A stretch of 64,000 bases of DNA from Chrysogorgia sp. JL179-B06 (GCA_035772405.1 JAYKKM010000428.1:8273501-8337500), one strand, 5' to 3'; counted from the stretch's first letter, positions 39,191 through 52,970 are shown. Notes: generated from the letters alone by a model not told the origin. Numbers and translations: made by a program.

Positions 39191-39606
39191 ATGACCGCCG
39201 CTGAGGCCGTCGACTAAACGTCAGTCACCAACAACAGTCTTTCTCAAGACTACAACAACCTGGACGATCAATTTCACATATCTAGATGGTATGCATTGAG
39301 CTCTCAAAAACAAAGTTCTAGGAACGGACTTCTTATGGCATATGGGGTGGTGAGAATCAAATGAAAGATATTTGTCAGTGTGTGTTGGTACAGCACGAAA
39401 AACATTAGTTCTGCTTCGGTAAATCTTCAGTTCTTTTACCCGATCCGTATTTCGCGTCGTGCAATTTGAGCATGCGCAAATATTTCTCAAAATGGCGGAC
39501 GAGCAAATCGTACTTTAATCCGTACAGTACACTGGATGATACAAAATTTTCATGACAACAATCATACATTTGATTGGCGATTGACCCTTTTATCGCCAAC
39601 AAAGTA

Positions 39607-39690
39607 TAGCCTGTTGGGGTATTCCGTTCACCTAAAAAAGATAAATCTAATAAACTAAACTAAACTAAACTAAACAAAACTAAGTTTGAC
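39607..39690 (+). mobile_element. SINE tail with (AAACT)n
   Basis: gcctgttggggtattccgtt, then ctaataaactaaactaaac repeated. It matches the 3' end of the SINE at 37925-38195; the head is missing. Confidence 0.65.
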
Positions 39691-42160
39691 CAATTCTGAT
39701 TGGGGGAAGGTATGTTTGCCCAAAAATTAAGAGCCGAATATATATTTTTAGGTCGTATTCAATGAACGAGTTTCTTCATGAGCCATACAAACCGGACAAA
39801 TAGACAATAGTACGGCAAATATTATTAAATCAACAGGACATATTCTCAAGCATATACATTACAGATCACAAGAATATCGTATGGTAGCTTTCACAAATGA
39901 AACAGAAACACAGTTCATACTCCCTATATCTAAACAGACAGGATAGAAACACGGAGATAAAATTGATCATATGAACGACTATTTTAGTTGCAAGCAGCTT
40001 TCAGAAATAGAACGAGTTTCTGGTTTTAGCGCTTACCAAATACGTCAAATATTCGCTCTTTTCTCCTTCATTTGTGTGTGTGACTTCATTTGTGTATGTG
40101 TTCGATGTTAATAATAATTAGGAAGGTTACGCAACTTGTCTTGTCTCATCCTACTTCGCAAGTATTCATTCGTCTTAAAGGTCAACTATACCTTTTGAGG
40201 TTCTATTTTCCTCCGAAAGAGATATCATCTAACTTTGTAAAAGTGAAGAAAAAAATGAATTTTATGATATAGCGCAGCATTTATTGAGGAGTATTTCTTC
40301 GGATCTCTTCTTGCACGACCGCGTTTTGAGAAGAATGGCACTATTACCGGTATGACATCATACTGGTAATAGGTTTATTGAACAAAATAATATTCCAGTG
40401 CTTCATATTTGGTTTGTCACTTATCACTCACCCAAGAACCCAAGAGTAAACAGTATTCCAAACTTCACTAAAATAAAACCAAAATATATAGTATTTTCTC
40501 GCCGTTTCATACCGGTATGACATCACATACCGGTAGTACCAGGCTTTCTTTCGACGCGGTCGTTGTTCAAATTTAGCAAAAGGGCTGAAAACTCGATCTT
40601 TAACAGATCATAAAAGCGGAACCGAGTAACCAATTTCAATTATTTCTTCGGTTTTAAATTCTAACGAAAAATAGAGTAAATGAACAGTCTGCAACATGAG
40701 AGAATGCAGTGTTGCAGGAATTGCAAAACAATCGTGCTGCAAAACAATTTATGATAAAAAATAGTTCAACATTAATTTTGCTTAAACATTTCACGGCGAT
40801 AATGCTCAAAATAATTGCCCGATATTGCCCATCAAAAGTGCCTTAATTTTATTCAAAAAATCATGGGGGTAATTGACCCCCCAAGTCGATTACCTCAGTA
40901 CTTTACTCCTCAGTTCACGCACGTCTTAGACAACAATAGCCTGCCAGTAAAATAAAAAAACACATGCTCTTCCAAAATAGCCAAATTTTGAAGCGGGACG
41001 ATCGGATTTTTTTTACCACTTTCGAAGCCAAGATTTCGGACGATTTCGGACGAAGCCAAGATTTCGTAAATTCAAAATTGCTGCTGCAGTGGTTATCAGT
41101 TGTTGAATTTGGTTGAAATTAAATCCAAAATATGCACTCTAACCTCCAACGGCTTCAAACCGCAAACCGAGCGAGTTGTGGTGAAACGTCCGGCTTGCGT
41201 ACGGAAATCTAAAGGTGTCCATCGAGGAGTTTGCGATTGACATTAAGCGGCAAAACTACGTTCATAGGTAATATGTGAGTTAGATTCCCGAGGTCACTTT
41301 ATTTGGCGGGCAGTTTTCTTTCCACTCAACCACAGACATTTGCTTAAACAACCACAGGTTAATATTCTTAAGTAAATATTCGACACACAACACCTTATCG
41401 TTCTTTTACCGTGTGTAAGAGTCGACATCCAACAGGCGAAATAGTCTCTTCGTCTTGTTGAAGACTGTTGACGCCAGTTTTTTGTAGTGTCTTCATTTGA
41501 ATCCCACTTCATGCTCTGCATAAAGTTCCTGTCACTGTGCCGGTATTCAGAACTTCATCAGAAATCGTGATCAAAATTCATAGCTTCAAAACGTCAGGAG
41601 ACCGCTAATCTCAAGCCGTTAAGGTTATTAAGAAGACAAGACTAACAATATGCCAACTTAAACCCTCTTATAAGTCTATTTTCCAATCATCGCAAGCAAG
41701 GCTGTAGGAAGATGTATTAGGTTAGGGGGGGAGGCTTGTCGAGCGACAAAGGTGCGATAACGTTCAACTCTAGTGCAGGGGTCCCGGAGCATGCCCCCCC
41801 CCCTCCGAAAAGTTTTGATTTTCTCACTCTGAAACGCGATTTCCTGCATTTTGAAGTCAGTTTTACAACAAAATATTATGATCATAAACAGCATAATTTT
41901 AGACTACTTTTACTTCGTCAATATCTGACTAGTTTCTGGAAACTGTCTGTGTATGAAACTTGTGTACGAGCAAGTGCACACGCCACCTGCAATTGAACTT
42001 CTTGTAATCTATATGCTCGGAGGTTAATTCTTTTGCAATCTGAGGCATCAGCAGCAATTGCTTACTTGATTTTCTAGCTAGAATTGTAGTGAATAAAATA
42101 CCAGGTGGGAAGTGAGACTTTTAATTTTTGGTAATCATATAATAATTCACGAGACACAGG
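39691..42160. other. Gene-poor stretch
   Basis: No supported gene. Two ccggtatgacatca motifs lie at about 40347 and 40511. A minus-strand frame at 41294-41521 is unrecognised. Confidence 0.35.
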
Positions 42161-42169
42161 AATAGCGCT

Positions 42170-42310
42170 CCGTCGAGATGACGTCAGTATCCATGTTTGT
42201 TCGCTTTTACCCATAATTCTTGCGGTCATAACATTTGTGAGTCAAATTTGGTTTATTTGTCAGCATTTTGAGCTATTACGCTACGCTATAGCGAAGCGCG
42301 ATAATGACGT
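42170..42310 (+). repeat. Interspersed repeat copy, pair with 46555-46705
   Basis: Shared blocks: gtcgagatgacg, ccatgtttgt, cataattcttgc or cataattcgtgc, tttgtgagtcaaatttggtt and gctacgcta. The second copy lies at the 5' side within the hAT-type MITE at 46293-47055. Confidence 0.6.
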
Positions 42311-45300
42311 CAGTATGTATGTTTGTCTGAGTCTATAATTTATTCTTGTTTATTCTTGCATTCCCAATAATAGAAAATGGCTATTTAGGAATCCCTTGGC
42401 TATAAATAACATTAACGCGCTCCGCTATTCGGTACAGCCATAATTGACAAACATGAATTTTTCATTTCATTATCAAGATCGGACATACGTCGCAGCTAAA
42501 AACTCGTGCTTTGACGTCGAATTTTTAGGGGTCTCGACCCCCTGTTTCCGTAGAATAGGGGGTGCCAGCTGGCAAGAACCGTCTGAAGAACGTGCTCGTA
42601 ACTCGCTGCGAACTAGTGGGTCAACATTAGATGCGGTGCCAGACCCCCAAAATCACGAGGCATGAGAACGAAGCTTACAGAAGCTTGTCTCAGTTGGAGC
42701 CGGATGGGATGGCGAGGAATTTCGTGCGATGACTGGATAAGAGGTTTTATTTTAATAACTAAATGACCAGAACGTTGTCGTTGAGTGGTGTCTGTCACAG
42801 TGCTACGGAAGATATATATTAGTTTTGTAACTCAGCGCTTCACAAGCACACGGTAGAGTGATGACATGTAATATTGGTATTTTCAAGACTCGACTTCTTA
42901 ATATCGTTCTAATATTCATTTCAATTTTTCACGATGAATGCTAGTCACATCACCAAAACTAGATGCACGAGAATCTCGCCTGCGTCGGGGATTACGTTAC
43001 GAACCGAGTTTTAGAAACGACGAGTTAAAGTGCGCCAACCGGGTGGCGATCATCTGGGTCCGTTTAGAGGTGTAAATCATTCGTTTTTATCAGCAATTTA
43101 TTTTCATAATAGTGATCTAGTTTGCGCAAGGGCGCAACCAAACACGGTAATTAGGAAGTCTACTATGGCAACTTAACGACGACGTCTTCAAAACAAAACA
43201 ATCTTCACGGAAAACAAAGAGAATGAATATTTCTTAGTCTCCAGAGTAATCTCAACACCGTCTTCGTTCGCTACTCGTTTTACGTCTTCAGGAAGACGTT
43301 AACTCGCGGAAAGATGGGAGCTGTTACTAATACTATTGACACAGACACTGCAATCGTTTTAGCAGTACTGAGGCGTTTTGGAAGTCATAAAACAAGTCAT
43401 AAAACTTCAAGTATCAAATATGGTAATCAATTAACTTCTTTTTAAAAGCTAAAATTTCTATATTGCAATTTAACCGTCGTCGTCCAACATCTTAGGGTCC
43501 TAATTAGTAGAAGTTCATGTCGACAGATCGTCCAATGCGGAAAATCGATGAAGGATAGACAACACTTAATTTTTTTATTCAATTTTCACGTTTCCGATTA
43601 CACAGGTCCACTTCGATTTTGTGTCAAGAACACCAGAGAAAAACAATTAGAACCCCACATAGAGAAAATCGCTCTAATTGTACAGAAACCTGTGGTGGCA
43701 TTGTAACGATATCTTCACAACGAATCAAATCAATCGCGATATCGGTTGGTTTGTCGCGACAAGTCTGTAAGTAGAACGCGAGTTAATGTTCGCAAGCTTG
43801 CCGTACGCCTCCTCTCGTGTAAACAAATTGTGAGGTGGTCGTCGACTTCTGGTAAGTCTAACTTATTGCACGTTGTTGTGATATTTCATATTGACATATA
43901 TACTCGGAAGAGTGTTTCACAGGATATTCAAACACCTCGAAGTTTGTTAAAAACCTCGGAAACTCTCCTCGTGTTTCAACGTGGTTTCAAATATGTGAGA
44001 TTACTGACTCTAATTAAAAGTAAAAGGGCTAGAAAACCAGACCTATTCATTATTACGGCCGAACACCAACCTTTCACTTTTAGAGTGTTTTATTCATCGT
44101 ATTTTAACACTGCCTAGTACACTGCACACTATTTTTATATAATCATTTGTAAGATATCACTGGTCGTTCAGCTCATACAATAAATTAATCTTAAAACAGC
44201 ACACTACAACTGAACCGCGATGTTTGGCAAGAGTCGACATGCCGTATAACAGTCATAACATTGCATATCGATTACCTTATAGGATATGAGTCAGTCGAAT
44301 AGCGGTCGAGACTCGAGAACTAGTTTGGCCAAGTTTATCAACGAAAGCAGCATATGCCTAGACAATTACCGACGTTGTAATGCACCAAGCTGGGTATATT
44401 GATCCACTATAAACAATTTGTTTACATATTACGCCCTCGTATCTATATGATTCTGGCCTCTTTGCTCTGTAAATATAGTTGTTTGCCTTATGATTGCCAA
44501 ACAGCGGCACTGATTGTGCATCGAAGCACGATGAATGGCTTTTGTACATTGCATTATACAGATGTCGTTATAAGCCAAAATGTTAGTATTCTGCCGAGTT
44601 TCAAAGGGAAACGTTTGGTATTAAGAAGCTTAAGAACGAAGCTGATAACACGGATGTTGATTTCCTTTACGAGCTGCACGGTTTTGGACGAATACGGCTA
44701 CTTTTTTCAGTTAAGTGCTAAACAGAAGTATGAGCGATTATAAAGCAATTTAGAGATTTCGTAATGCATAATATTAGAACGTTTAAAATATTAGCATTGT
44801 AGATCCGTGGACTATGGTCAGGAATGCGTCAGGAACTTAGGAGTGTGTAGCATCAGAAGGTCAAGCAGCTCTGACTTTCTAATCCAGACACTGGATGGAA
44901 TGGCGACAGCAATGTACATCAACATCGTCATAAAGAAAACGTGATACGTTTCTGTGAAACCATTTATACGCATCATATAGAGAAAAGGTCGCAAGGCACT
45001 TACCCAACACAAACAAAATGGACGAGAAATCTCCAAGCGTCAACGATCAGAACACCACCAACAACGTCGTCGGAGTTGCTAGAACTTCGAGGAAGGCGAT
45101 CTAAAACATAGAACATGTTTACCTCTTCAAATTGCAGGAAACGATCCGCTATTTTAGACATGAGCTAATTAATGAAACTTGGGATTCGATGGGGGAGCAG
45201 CAGGGTGCATTATTGAACAATATGATTTCCTTAGCTAGTATTGATTTCAGATCGATTAGCAGACAGAGGCGTTGAAACTATGCGAAAAGTGTATCTCGCT

Positions 45301-45721
45301 AACTATGAGGTAAACGTGTGTCTCGCGGCAAAAATCAATATGGACAGCTGAATAGTATTTCTATTTGAGGGGGCGTACATGCAATTCTCCAATTGCAAAC
45401 GCTCTTTACCATCCGGAAGGATATTTGCCATCTTAAATAATGACCCAACCCCCTGAATCCTAACCCTAATCCCCCCCGGGATTATCTCCCATCCTGATAT
45501 AGTCACTTCAGTTAGGGTGCAGGGTAACTTAACTAAAACTCAGACCGGGTGACGATGTCCACAGAACACGAGATTAGGGACTTTAAGATCTACGACGCCC
45601 CGACGACGCGGCCTTCAAAACAAAGAATGAATAATTTGTAGTCCGAAGAGTATTCTCAACACCGTCCTCGTTCTGTTTAAAACACAACTCTGAGCATTTT
45701 CACGTCGTAGATCCTGTTTAA
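42311..45721. other. Gene-poor stretch
   Basis: No supported gene. Open frames at 43746-44117, 44399-44743 and 44818-45036 lack recognisable motifs or splice context. Confidence 0.35.
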
Positions 45722-46105
45722 GCCTGGTTTCCATATAGTCGTAACAGTCGGGACTGAGTCGCCGACTGTTCTTTTCTATATGGAAACATATTGTCGGTGG
45801 CGTCGCAGTAATCGGCGTAGTCGCCATCGGGAAAGTTGAACTGAGTTCAACTTTCACAACAGTCGGCGACTGATCGCCGACTAATCGCAGTGTAGCAACG
45901 ATATGCACATAACACAAAATGTTGCCTGTCTGCGTCGTCGCCGACAGTAAATGTATCCCATAATGCACTTTGCGGCTAATTTCAAAATGGCTTCCCAAGT
46001 AACAACCCGTTGTCGGCGACTTTCGTGACTATATCGCTGAGAAGTCGCCGACTCATGTTTCCACCAATCGGCTACTAAGTCGGAGACTGATCGCCGACTG
46101 CATGA
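45722..46105. repeat. Repeat rich in AGTCGGCGACT-type palindromic motifs
   Basis: It begins gcctggtttccatatagtcg. About ten copies of tcgccgac or gtcggcgac occur in both orientations, and a second tttccaccaatcggc block lies near the end. It may be a MITE whose ends I cannot place exactly. Confidence 0.5.
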
Positions 46106-46292
46106 GTCGATGTCGTTGAAAATTCTCTTGGGACTAATAATTAAACTTAGATTTACTTCATTTAAAATCCTCGATGCTCACGTCGTGTAAACTCGGCCAT
46201 TGTGTATCCAATACACAAAAGTCTAGTGCACGCAGGTGGGTTTTGTGCATGCAGGTGGGCATTATCCCACTTTGAGTAATAAAACGTGTTGT

Positions 46293-47055
46293 CAGGGGCG
46301 AAACTTGGGTATGATGATTAGGGAGGGGTGTGTGTGAGGTATTATAACCCGATAAAAAGGGCGTGGTAGTGGCTCCCGACGAATTACAGCCAAAATTTAT
46401 GTCGAAAACAACAAAGCTAAAACTATCTAATTATTCAAAACATGTAATTTACATAATTACATGTTTAATGCGATGTTTAATGCATAATTTAATAACGCAA
46501 AACAGCAAAACGTACCAAGTAAACAACGGATGTTAAATAGAATATTTCACAATAGCACTCCGTCGAGATGACGTTAGTAGCCATGTTTGTCCGCATTTAC
46601 TCATAATTCGTGCAGTCGTAACAAAAGAAAATAGCTCATTTGCAATAATTTGTGAGTCAAATTTGGTTTGTTTGTCCGCAGCCAGACGCTACGCTATTCA
46701 CATGAGCGTTGAATCATAGCTTGGTAACCGCGGCTGAAGGTTGGGTCCAGTCTTCAACTCAGTCAACGTTTAGCTTGCCAGGGGCACAAGCCGGGCTAAT
46801 TGCAGAGGCATCAAGGGCTAATTTCAGAGGCATCAAGGAACGACTGACAGTCGGGCCAAGTCGGTTGCTACAAAAATTAAATTTGCTTGATAGATAACTG
46901 ATTGGCGACCAACAGTACCAAGCAGCGTTTGCGACATTTGCCCGACGAGATTCAGCGTTTTTGTCCGACCAGTTGGGTTTTGTCAAGATTGTGTGTGTGT
47001 GTGTGTGTGGAGGGGGTGTCTCACCCCCTCCCATACCCCAGACGTTTCGCCCCTG
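46293..47055. mobile_element. hAT-type non-autonomous element of 763 bp with 8-bp target duplication
   Basis: Inverted ends caggggcgaaac (46293) and gtttcgcccctg (to 47055), extended by tggg-tatg on both sides. Flanking octamers CGTGTTGT (46285-46292) and TGTGTTGT (47056-47063) match at seven of eight bases, the hAT target-duplication length. No transposase frame. It contains a (GT)n run at 46989-47008 and the repeat segment shared with 42170-42310. Confidence 0.82.
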
Positions 47056-47095
47056 TGTGTTGTGCTGCGTAGGCAGTGTACAGAAATACAAATCA

Positions 47096-47571
47096 AATAT
47101 CTAAAAAGGTTGGTGTACTGCCGAAATAGCATGTAAGTAGTCTAACGTTTCGAGCGAAGGCCCTTCGTCAGAGAGTGAAACGTAAAGTGAAATAATAACA
47201 GAGTGAGACCTTTATAGAATAAATAATCGCGTAAGACAAAAACAAGCGAATCAGGTGCGAGAAACAATAACAAATATGATGAGATGTAAAAATAGGAAAG
47301 TAATTTGATCAGCAAACTGACCATACAAAGGGATGCATGGTCTGTATGCTGATTGTCGGTAAAAATAGTAAATGACTTACTATTTTTACATCTCATTATT
47401 ATTTGTTTTTGTTTCCGGACCTGATTGGCTTATTTTTTCTTATTTTGTCTTACGCGATTATTTATCTGTTATTATTTCACTTTACGTTTCACTCTCAGAC
47501 GAAGGGCCTTCGCTCAAAACGTTAGACTACTTACACGCTATTTCGGCAGTACACCAACCTTTTTAGATATT
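47096..47571. mobile_element. MITE, second copy of the GGTGTACTGCCGAAAT family
   Basis: Near-perfect inverted ends aatatctaaaaaggttggtg and caccaacctttttagatatt. Arms share taacgtttcgagcgaaggcc with the copy at 24606-25001. The copy here lacks the third-level insertion. Confidence 0.82.
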
Positions 47572-47584
47572 ATCCCATCATTTT

Positions 47585-47712
47585 GCATGGCAACATTGTT
47601 GGACAACATTGTCCCACTTTGTTGCATGGCAACATTGTTGGACAACATTATCCCACTTTGTTGCTTGGCAACATTGTTGGACAACATTACTCACTTTGTT
47701 GCATGGCAACGT
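47585..47712 (+). repeat. 39-bp tandem repeat, three units plus partial
   Basis: Units start gcatggcaacattgttgga at 47585, 47624, 47663 and 47701 (the third unit reads gcttgg). The flank to 48060 has further scattered acaatgtt and aacattg motifs. Confidence 0.85.
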
Positions 47713-48248
47713 TGATGTTGGATCGTCTGTCACCCCATTCAGGTTGGAATAATGTTGACAGAATGTTTGATTGAAAACAAACTTCAATTCATCTAACATC
47801 CATTCCAACAAAACTATTGGACAAAATTGGGGTGACAAACCGTCCAACAATGCTCATGTATACAAAAAGCCATTGGATAGATGTTGTCAAACAATGTTTG
47901 CCGGATATTGTGATGACTCTAAGCTGCGGCTGAACGTTCGAACATTGCTGTACAACATAGGCATGTGCTGGTCCAACAATGTTATAACGTTTAGCACCCC
48001 GTGTTGGGCAATGTTGTACAAACGATTTTGATGTTCTAATGTTGAATGAAAGTTTGATCTTGGCCAAACATTTCTCCCAACAAAATGTGGCAACAAAATG
48101 AACTATTTGTAAATAGTTTATGAAGAGTTTAGATTGCTAACAGAACTATTATTGTCCTATCGCTACGAGCGTTCATGAACAAGCCGGGTTTATGTCAAGG
48201 TCAGTAACTAATATTTGTCGTTTTAATATGCTTTCTTTTGAGCAGTTT

Positions 48249-50744
48249 CCATAGTCAGTTAGAGTGTATAACACAGTACGACATAGTCAGTTAGAGAGTA
48301 TAACACAGTACGACATAGTCAGTTAGAGTGTATAACACAGTACGACATAGTCAGTTAGAGTGTATAACACAGTACGACATAGTTAGTTAGAGAGTACGTC
48401 ATAGTCAGTTAGAGAGTACGTCATAGTCAGTTAGAGAGTACGTCGTAGTCAGTTAGAGTGTATAATACAGTACGACATAGTCAGTTAGAGTGTATAACAC
48501 AGTACGACATAGTCAGTTAGAGTGTATAACACAGTACGACATAGTTAGTTAGAGAGTACGTCATAGTCAGTTAGAGAGTACGTCGTAGTCAGTTAGAGTG
48601 TATAATACAGTACGACATAGTCAGTTAGAGTGTATAACACAGTACGACATAGTCAGTTAGAGAGTACGTCATAGTCAGTTAGAGAGTATACGTCATAGTC
48701 AGTTAGAGAGTACGTCATAGTCAGTTAGAATGTATAACACAGTACGACATAGTCAGTTAGAGAGTACGTCATAGTCAGTTAGAATGTATAATACAGTACG
48801 ACATAGTCAGTTAGAGTGTATAACACAGTACGACATAGTCAGTTAGAGAGTACGTCATAGTCAGTTAGAGAGTATACGTCATAGTCAGAGAGTACGTCAT
48901 AGTCAGTTAGAATGTATAACACAGTACGACATAGTCAGTTAGAGTGTATAACACAGTACGACATAGTCAGTTAGAGTGTATAACACAGTACGACATAGTC
49001 AGTTAGAGAGTATAACACAGTACGTCATAGTCAGTTAGAATGTATAACACAGTACGACATAGTCAGTTAGAGAGTACGACATAGTCAGTTGGAGTGTATA
49101 ACACAGTACGACATAGTCAGTTAGAGTGTATAACACAGTACGACATAGTCAGTTAGAGTGTATAACACAGTACGACATAGTCAGTTAGAGAGTACGTCAT
49201 AGTCAGTTAGAGAGTACGTCATAGTCAGTTAGAGAGTACGTCATAGTCAGTTAGAATGTATAACACAGTACGACATAGTCAGTTAGAGAGTACGACATAG
49301 TCAGTTAGAGTGTATAACACAGTACGACATAGTCAGTTAGAGTGTATAACACAGTACGACATGGTCAGAGTGTATAACACAGTACGACATAGTCAGTTAG
49401 AGTGTATAACACAGTACGACATAGTCAGTTAGAGTGTATAACACAGACGGCATAGTCAGTATAGAGTGTATAACACAGTACGACATAGTCAGTTAGAGTG
49501 TATAACACAGTACGATATAGTCAGATAGAGAGTACGTCATAGTCAGTTAGAGAGTACGTCATAGTCAGTTAGAGAGTACGTCATAGTCAGTTAGAGTGTA
49601 TAACACAGTACGACATAGTCAGTTAGAGTGTATAACACAGTACGACATAGTCAGTTAGAGAGTACGTCATAGTCAGTTAGAGAGTATACGTCATAGTCAG
49701 TTAGAGAGTACGTCATAGTCAGTTAGAGTGTATAACACAGTACGACATAGTCAGTTAGAGAGTACGTCATTGTCAGTTAGAGAGTACGTCATAGTCAGTT
49801 AGAGAGTACGTCATAGTCAGTTAGAGTGTATAACACAGTACGACATAGTCAGTTAGAGAGTACGTCATAGTCAGTTAGAGAGTATACGTCATAGTCAGTT
49901 AGAGAGTACGTCATAGTCAGTTAGAGTGTATAACACAGTACGACATAGTCAGTTAGAGAGTACGTCATAGTCAGTTAGAGAGTACGTCATAGTCAGTTAG
50001 AGAGTACATCATAGTCAGTTAGAGAGTACGACATAGTCAGTTAGAGTGTATAACACAGTACGACATAGTCAGTTAGAGTGTATAACACAGTACGACATAG
50101 TCAGTTAGAGAGTATAATACAGTACGTCATAGTCAGTTAGAGTGTATAACACAGTACGTCATAGTCAGTTAGAGTGTATAACACAGTACGACATAGTCAG
50201 TTAGAGTGTATAACACAGTACGACATAGTTAGTTAGAGTGTACGTCATATAGTCAGTTAGAGAGTACGTCATAGTCAGTTAGAGTGTATAACACAGTACG
50301 TCATAGTCAGTTAGAGTGTATAACACAGTACGACATAGTCAGTTAGAGTGTATAACACAGTACGACATAGTTAGTTAGAGTGTACGTCATATAGTCAGTT
50401 AGAGAGTACGTCATAGTCAGTTAGAGTGTATAACACAGTACGACATAGTCAGTCAGAGTGTATAACACAGTGCGACATAGTCAGTTAGAGAGTACGTCAT
50501 AGTCAGTTAGAGAGTACGTCATAGTCAGTTAGAGAGTACGTCATAGTCAGTTAGAGAGTACGTCATAGTCAGTTAGAGTGTATAACACAGTACGACATAG
50601 TCAGTAAGAGTGTATAACACAGTACGACATAGTCAGTCAGAGTGTATAACACAGTACGTAATAGTCAGTTTGAGTGTATAACACATTACGTCATAGTCAG
50701 TTAGAGCATGTAACACAGCACGTAATAGTCAGTTAGAGAGTGAC
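48249..50744 (+). repeat. 2.5-kb minisatellite of two interspersed monomer types, 32 bp and 22 bp
   Basis: The long unit is catagtcagttagagtgtat plus aacacagtacga (32 bp). The short unit is catagtcagttagagagtac plus gt (22 bp) and lacks the ten bases taacacagta. Linked differences go with length: gagTgta/cgA in the long form, gagAgta/cgT in the short. Rare 24-bp and hybrid units occur. I estimate roughly 90 units. The order is irregular with local runs, some of which recur as blocks (higher-order duplication). No open frame spans it. Confidence 0.97.
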
Positions 50745-51290
50745 TAAAATGGAATTGACAACATGATCCTATATCTTGTGGTACGATCGTGAATTTCAGA
50801 TCTTAGATATCTCTTATATTGCAACATATAGTTTACTGGTAACACGTGAAGCTGCTGTATAGTGATGGTGTAACATGATTTGCTTACACAAAAATAAGCG
50901 GATTGCCTCTATTTCCGCCACCAATATTAAACTTTATGGATGGCAGCAAGCATTGCAGTCTTCTTTGGTAAAGTGTGGAATTATATGCTGGGTGCAAGGG
51001 CTTGCGTGGAACAGAGCCAACGAGAGCCACGTGAACCGAGCGGCTTACAAACCGAGTCTCTCTTTGGGTTACGATAAAATTTCAGGATTCATATAGGCAC
51101 TTGCCGAATTTACTTCATTGTCGGCACAAACAATGGTTTGAAATCAAGGTTGATAGTAAGGATAACATTAAATACAATGCATTATGATATCATTGTTTTT
51201 AATTCTGGTCATGTTATTATGCCAGTTGATTTATTTCGTATCCTGGTGCATGTTATGTAGTGAATTTATTAATGTAATTATTATATGTTA
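50745..51290. other. Spacer after the minisatellite
   Basis: No supported gene; the frame 50875-51096 is unrecognised. Confidence 0.35.
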
Positions 51291-51760
51291 TGTACTTTGA
51301 CTAGGTAATTCCAAATCTGTTTTCAGAATTGAAAATGGTTAAATATTGACCAAGATAACGTTCAAAATAATACACAACGAAGCGGCCTCCTCATTGCCTA
51401 TTAATTTCTAAGTACATAACAGATTTTTACGAAGGATATGCACGTTCTCATAATATAATAGACACGTATGTGATGTATTTAGACTCGGTAATCCGTAATT
51501 CCATATCCGTTTTCAGAATTGAAATCGGTAAAATATTGGCCGAGATAACTAAAAAATTAAAAAATAAATTTCTATGACGAAACGGCCATCAACATATTAA
51601 TACACGGCGTGCGAGGTCTGGGAACCATGGATGGGGAAGATACCGCAGGGGGGTTAGGATGAAACTCTTGGGGGGAGATAGGATAGAAACGGCGAGAGAG
51701 GGGATTATTGCGGATTCGTATTTCTAGTGTATTGGAATGTTAATGTGCTCGCAAATGCAC
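51291..51760 (+). repeat. Interspersed repeat copy, family of 13340-13760
   Basis: It contains attccaaatctgttttcaga twice, about 200 bases apart, then aaccatggatggggaagata and ggattattgcggattcgta. The last block matches, reversed, the start of the copy at 63340. Confidence 0.7.
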
Positions 51761-52680
51761 CATGTGGGTATCCATGATAATATAACATTCACTAGGAGTC
51801 TAGGATACGAAATCAGTCCGATTGACGCGGCTAACATGGCTAAAACTCAGCTAGGCTAAAATTTCTCAAATCTTCAGTTGGCTTCTTTCAACACAGAACT
51901 AAGTCTCAAGCGAAATCCCTGTGGAGAAATTAAGTAGCACATATCATTGTCTGAATTTTTTGCATACTTTTAGGAGAAAAGTAAAAATCCGGCACATAAT
52001 TGGATATTTAAACGAAAAGAGAGAATTTTCGTTCGCTATACTGAACAATGAAATATTTTATTCACAATTAAATACACATTGCAGGTTAACGACGGACCAC
52101 AATGAATTATTTCATTCGTTTAAGTTGCGTCAACACTTTAAGAAGTGGAAAGATAAGAAACATTGTTCGAATAACAAACTCAAGTACAAAATCACAAAAA
52201 CGTCATGTGTGTTGATGGCGTAAGATTTAGACTAGCCCCCTATGTTTTGGATGGGATTGCAGGGAAGTATAGGGAATGTGAAGGGATTGCATGATCAACG
52301 AAGAGGGGACATTTCTCTAACTCGGCCAAAAATGGCCAAAACGAGGCCTTGGAAGCTATTTGACTCGGAAAAAAGAAGCCACAGAGTTGCCTGCGGAAGA
52401 GGCTAGATTTAGACCACCATTTACAATGCTATACTAGTATACTTGACTGTTAAAATGCAAAGGGTCATGTGATTCACCCAGTTCAGCATGCCTTTAGATT
52501 ATAATTTGTCCGCTGCACTACAAACCATTGAACTCGTGTCTCCTATAACATGCTTTATGCTTGCATTCAGATTGTTAACGGCAAATGCCGCGCGCCCGCG
52601 CTTTCTGGGGCCCCGCGTGCTGCGAGCGTGCGCACAGGCCACATATATCGCAATAAACCACAGAATCACGCTGCTGTAAA
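51761..52680. other. Gene-poor stretch
   Basis: An open frame at 51921-52223 (100 codons) is unrecognised. The 52590-52640 segment is unusually GC-rich. No supported gene. Confidence 0.35.
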
Positions 52681-52970
52681 CTTTTGGATCAGTAAAATGA
52701 TTGCAAAAAATTTGGCCAAGACAAGCGTTGGTGACGTTGCTGTCGCTAACAAATTGGAAAGTGTATTTCCTAACACTGTGATCACATTGCTCATGGCCTA
52801 TGCCTCATGATCTATAATTGTTCTGTCTGGTGAGCGATCTTTCTGGCTTCGGCGCACAAAGAATGAGTTTCGATCGTGGAACATGAGCTTCTACGTAATA
52901 TTGATTTATCGTCACTTATTAACGATTTTGATCCTCGAAAGTCCCGTAAGCATAACGTTTACTGATTTAC
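52681..52970 (+). pseudogene. hAT transposase C-terminal relic
   Basis: Translated in shifting frames: KLESVFPNTVITLLMAY, then a GERSF block (52830), KNEF, and finally EHELLRNIDLSSLINDFDPR followed by KSRK. This order (SGERSFS, then an EHELL / LI-x-DFA-x-RKSRK end) matches the dimerisation region of hAT and zinc-finger-MYM-type transposases (family knowledge). A stop and at least two frame changes show decay. Confidence 0.7.

Noticed and set aside
45615..45998. 127-codon minus-strand frame
   Set aside because: It spans the repetitive GTCGGCGAC block and is best explained by absence of stops in a repeat.
47771..48096. Overlapping open frames on both strands after the 39-bp repeats
   Set aside because: They follow aacattgttgg-type repeated sequence and show no domain or splice evidence.
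48249..50744. CRISPR-like array
   Set aside because: Units are contiguous without unique spacers, differ in length by an internal indel, and the context is eukaryotic. It is a minisatellite.
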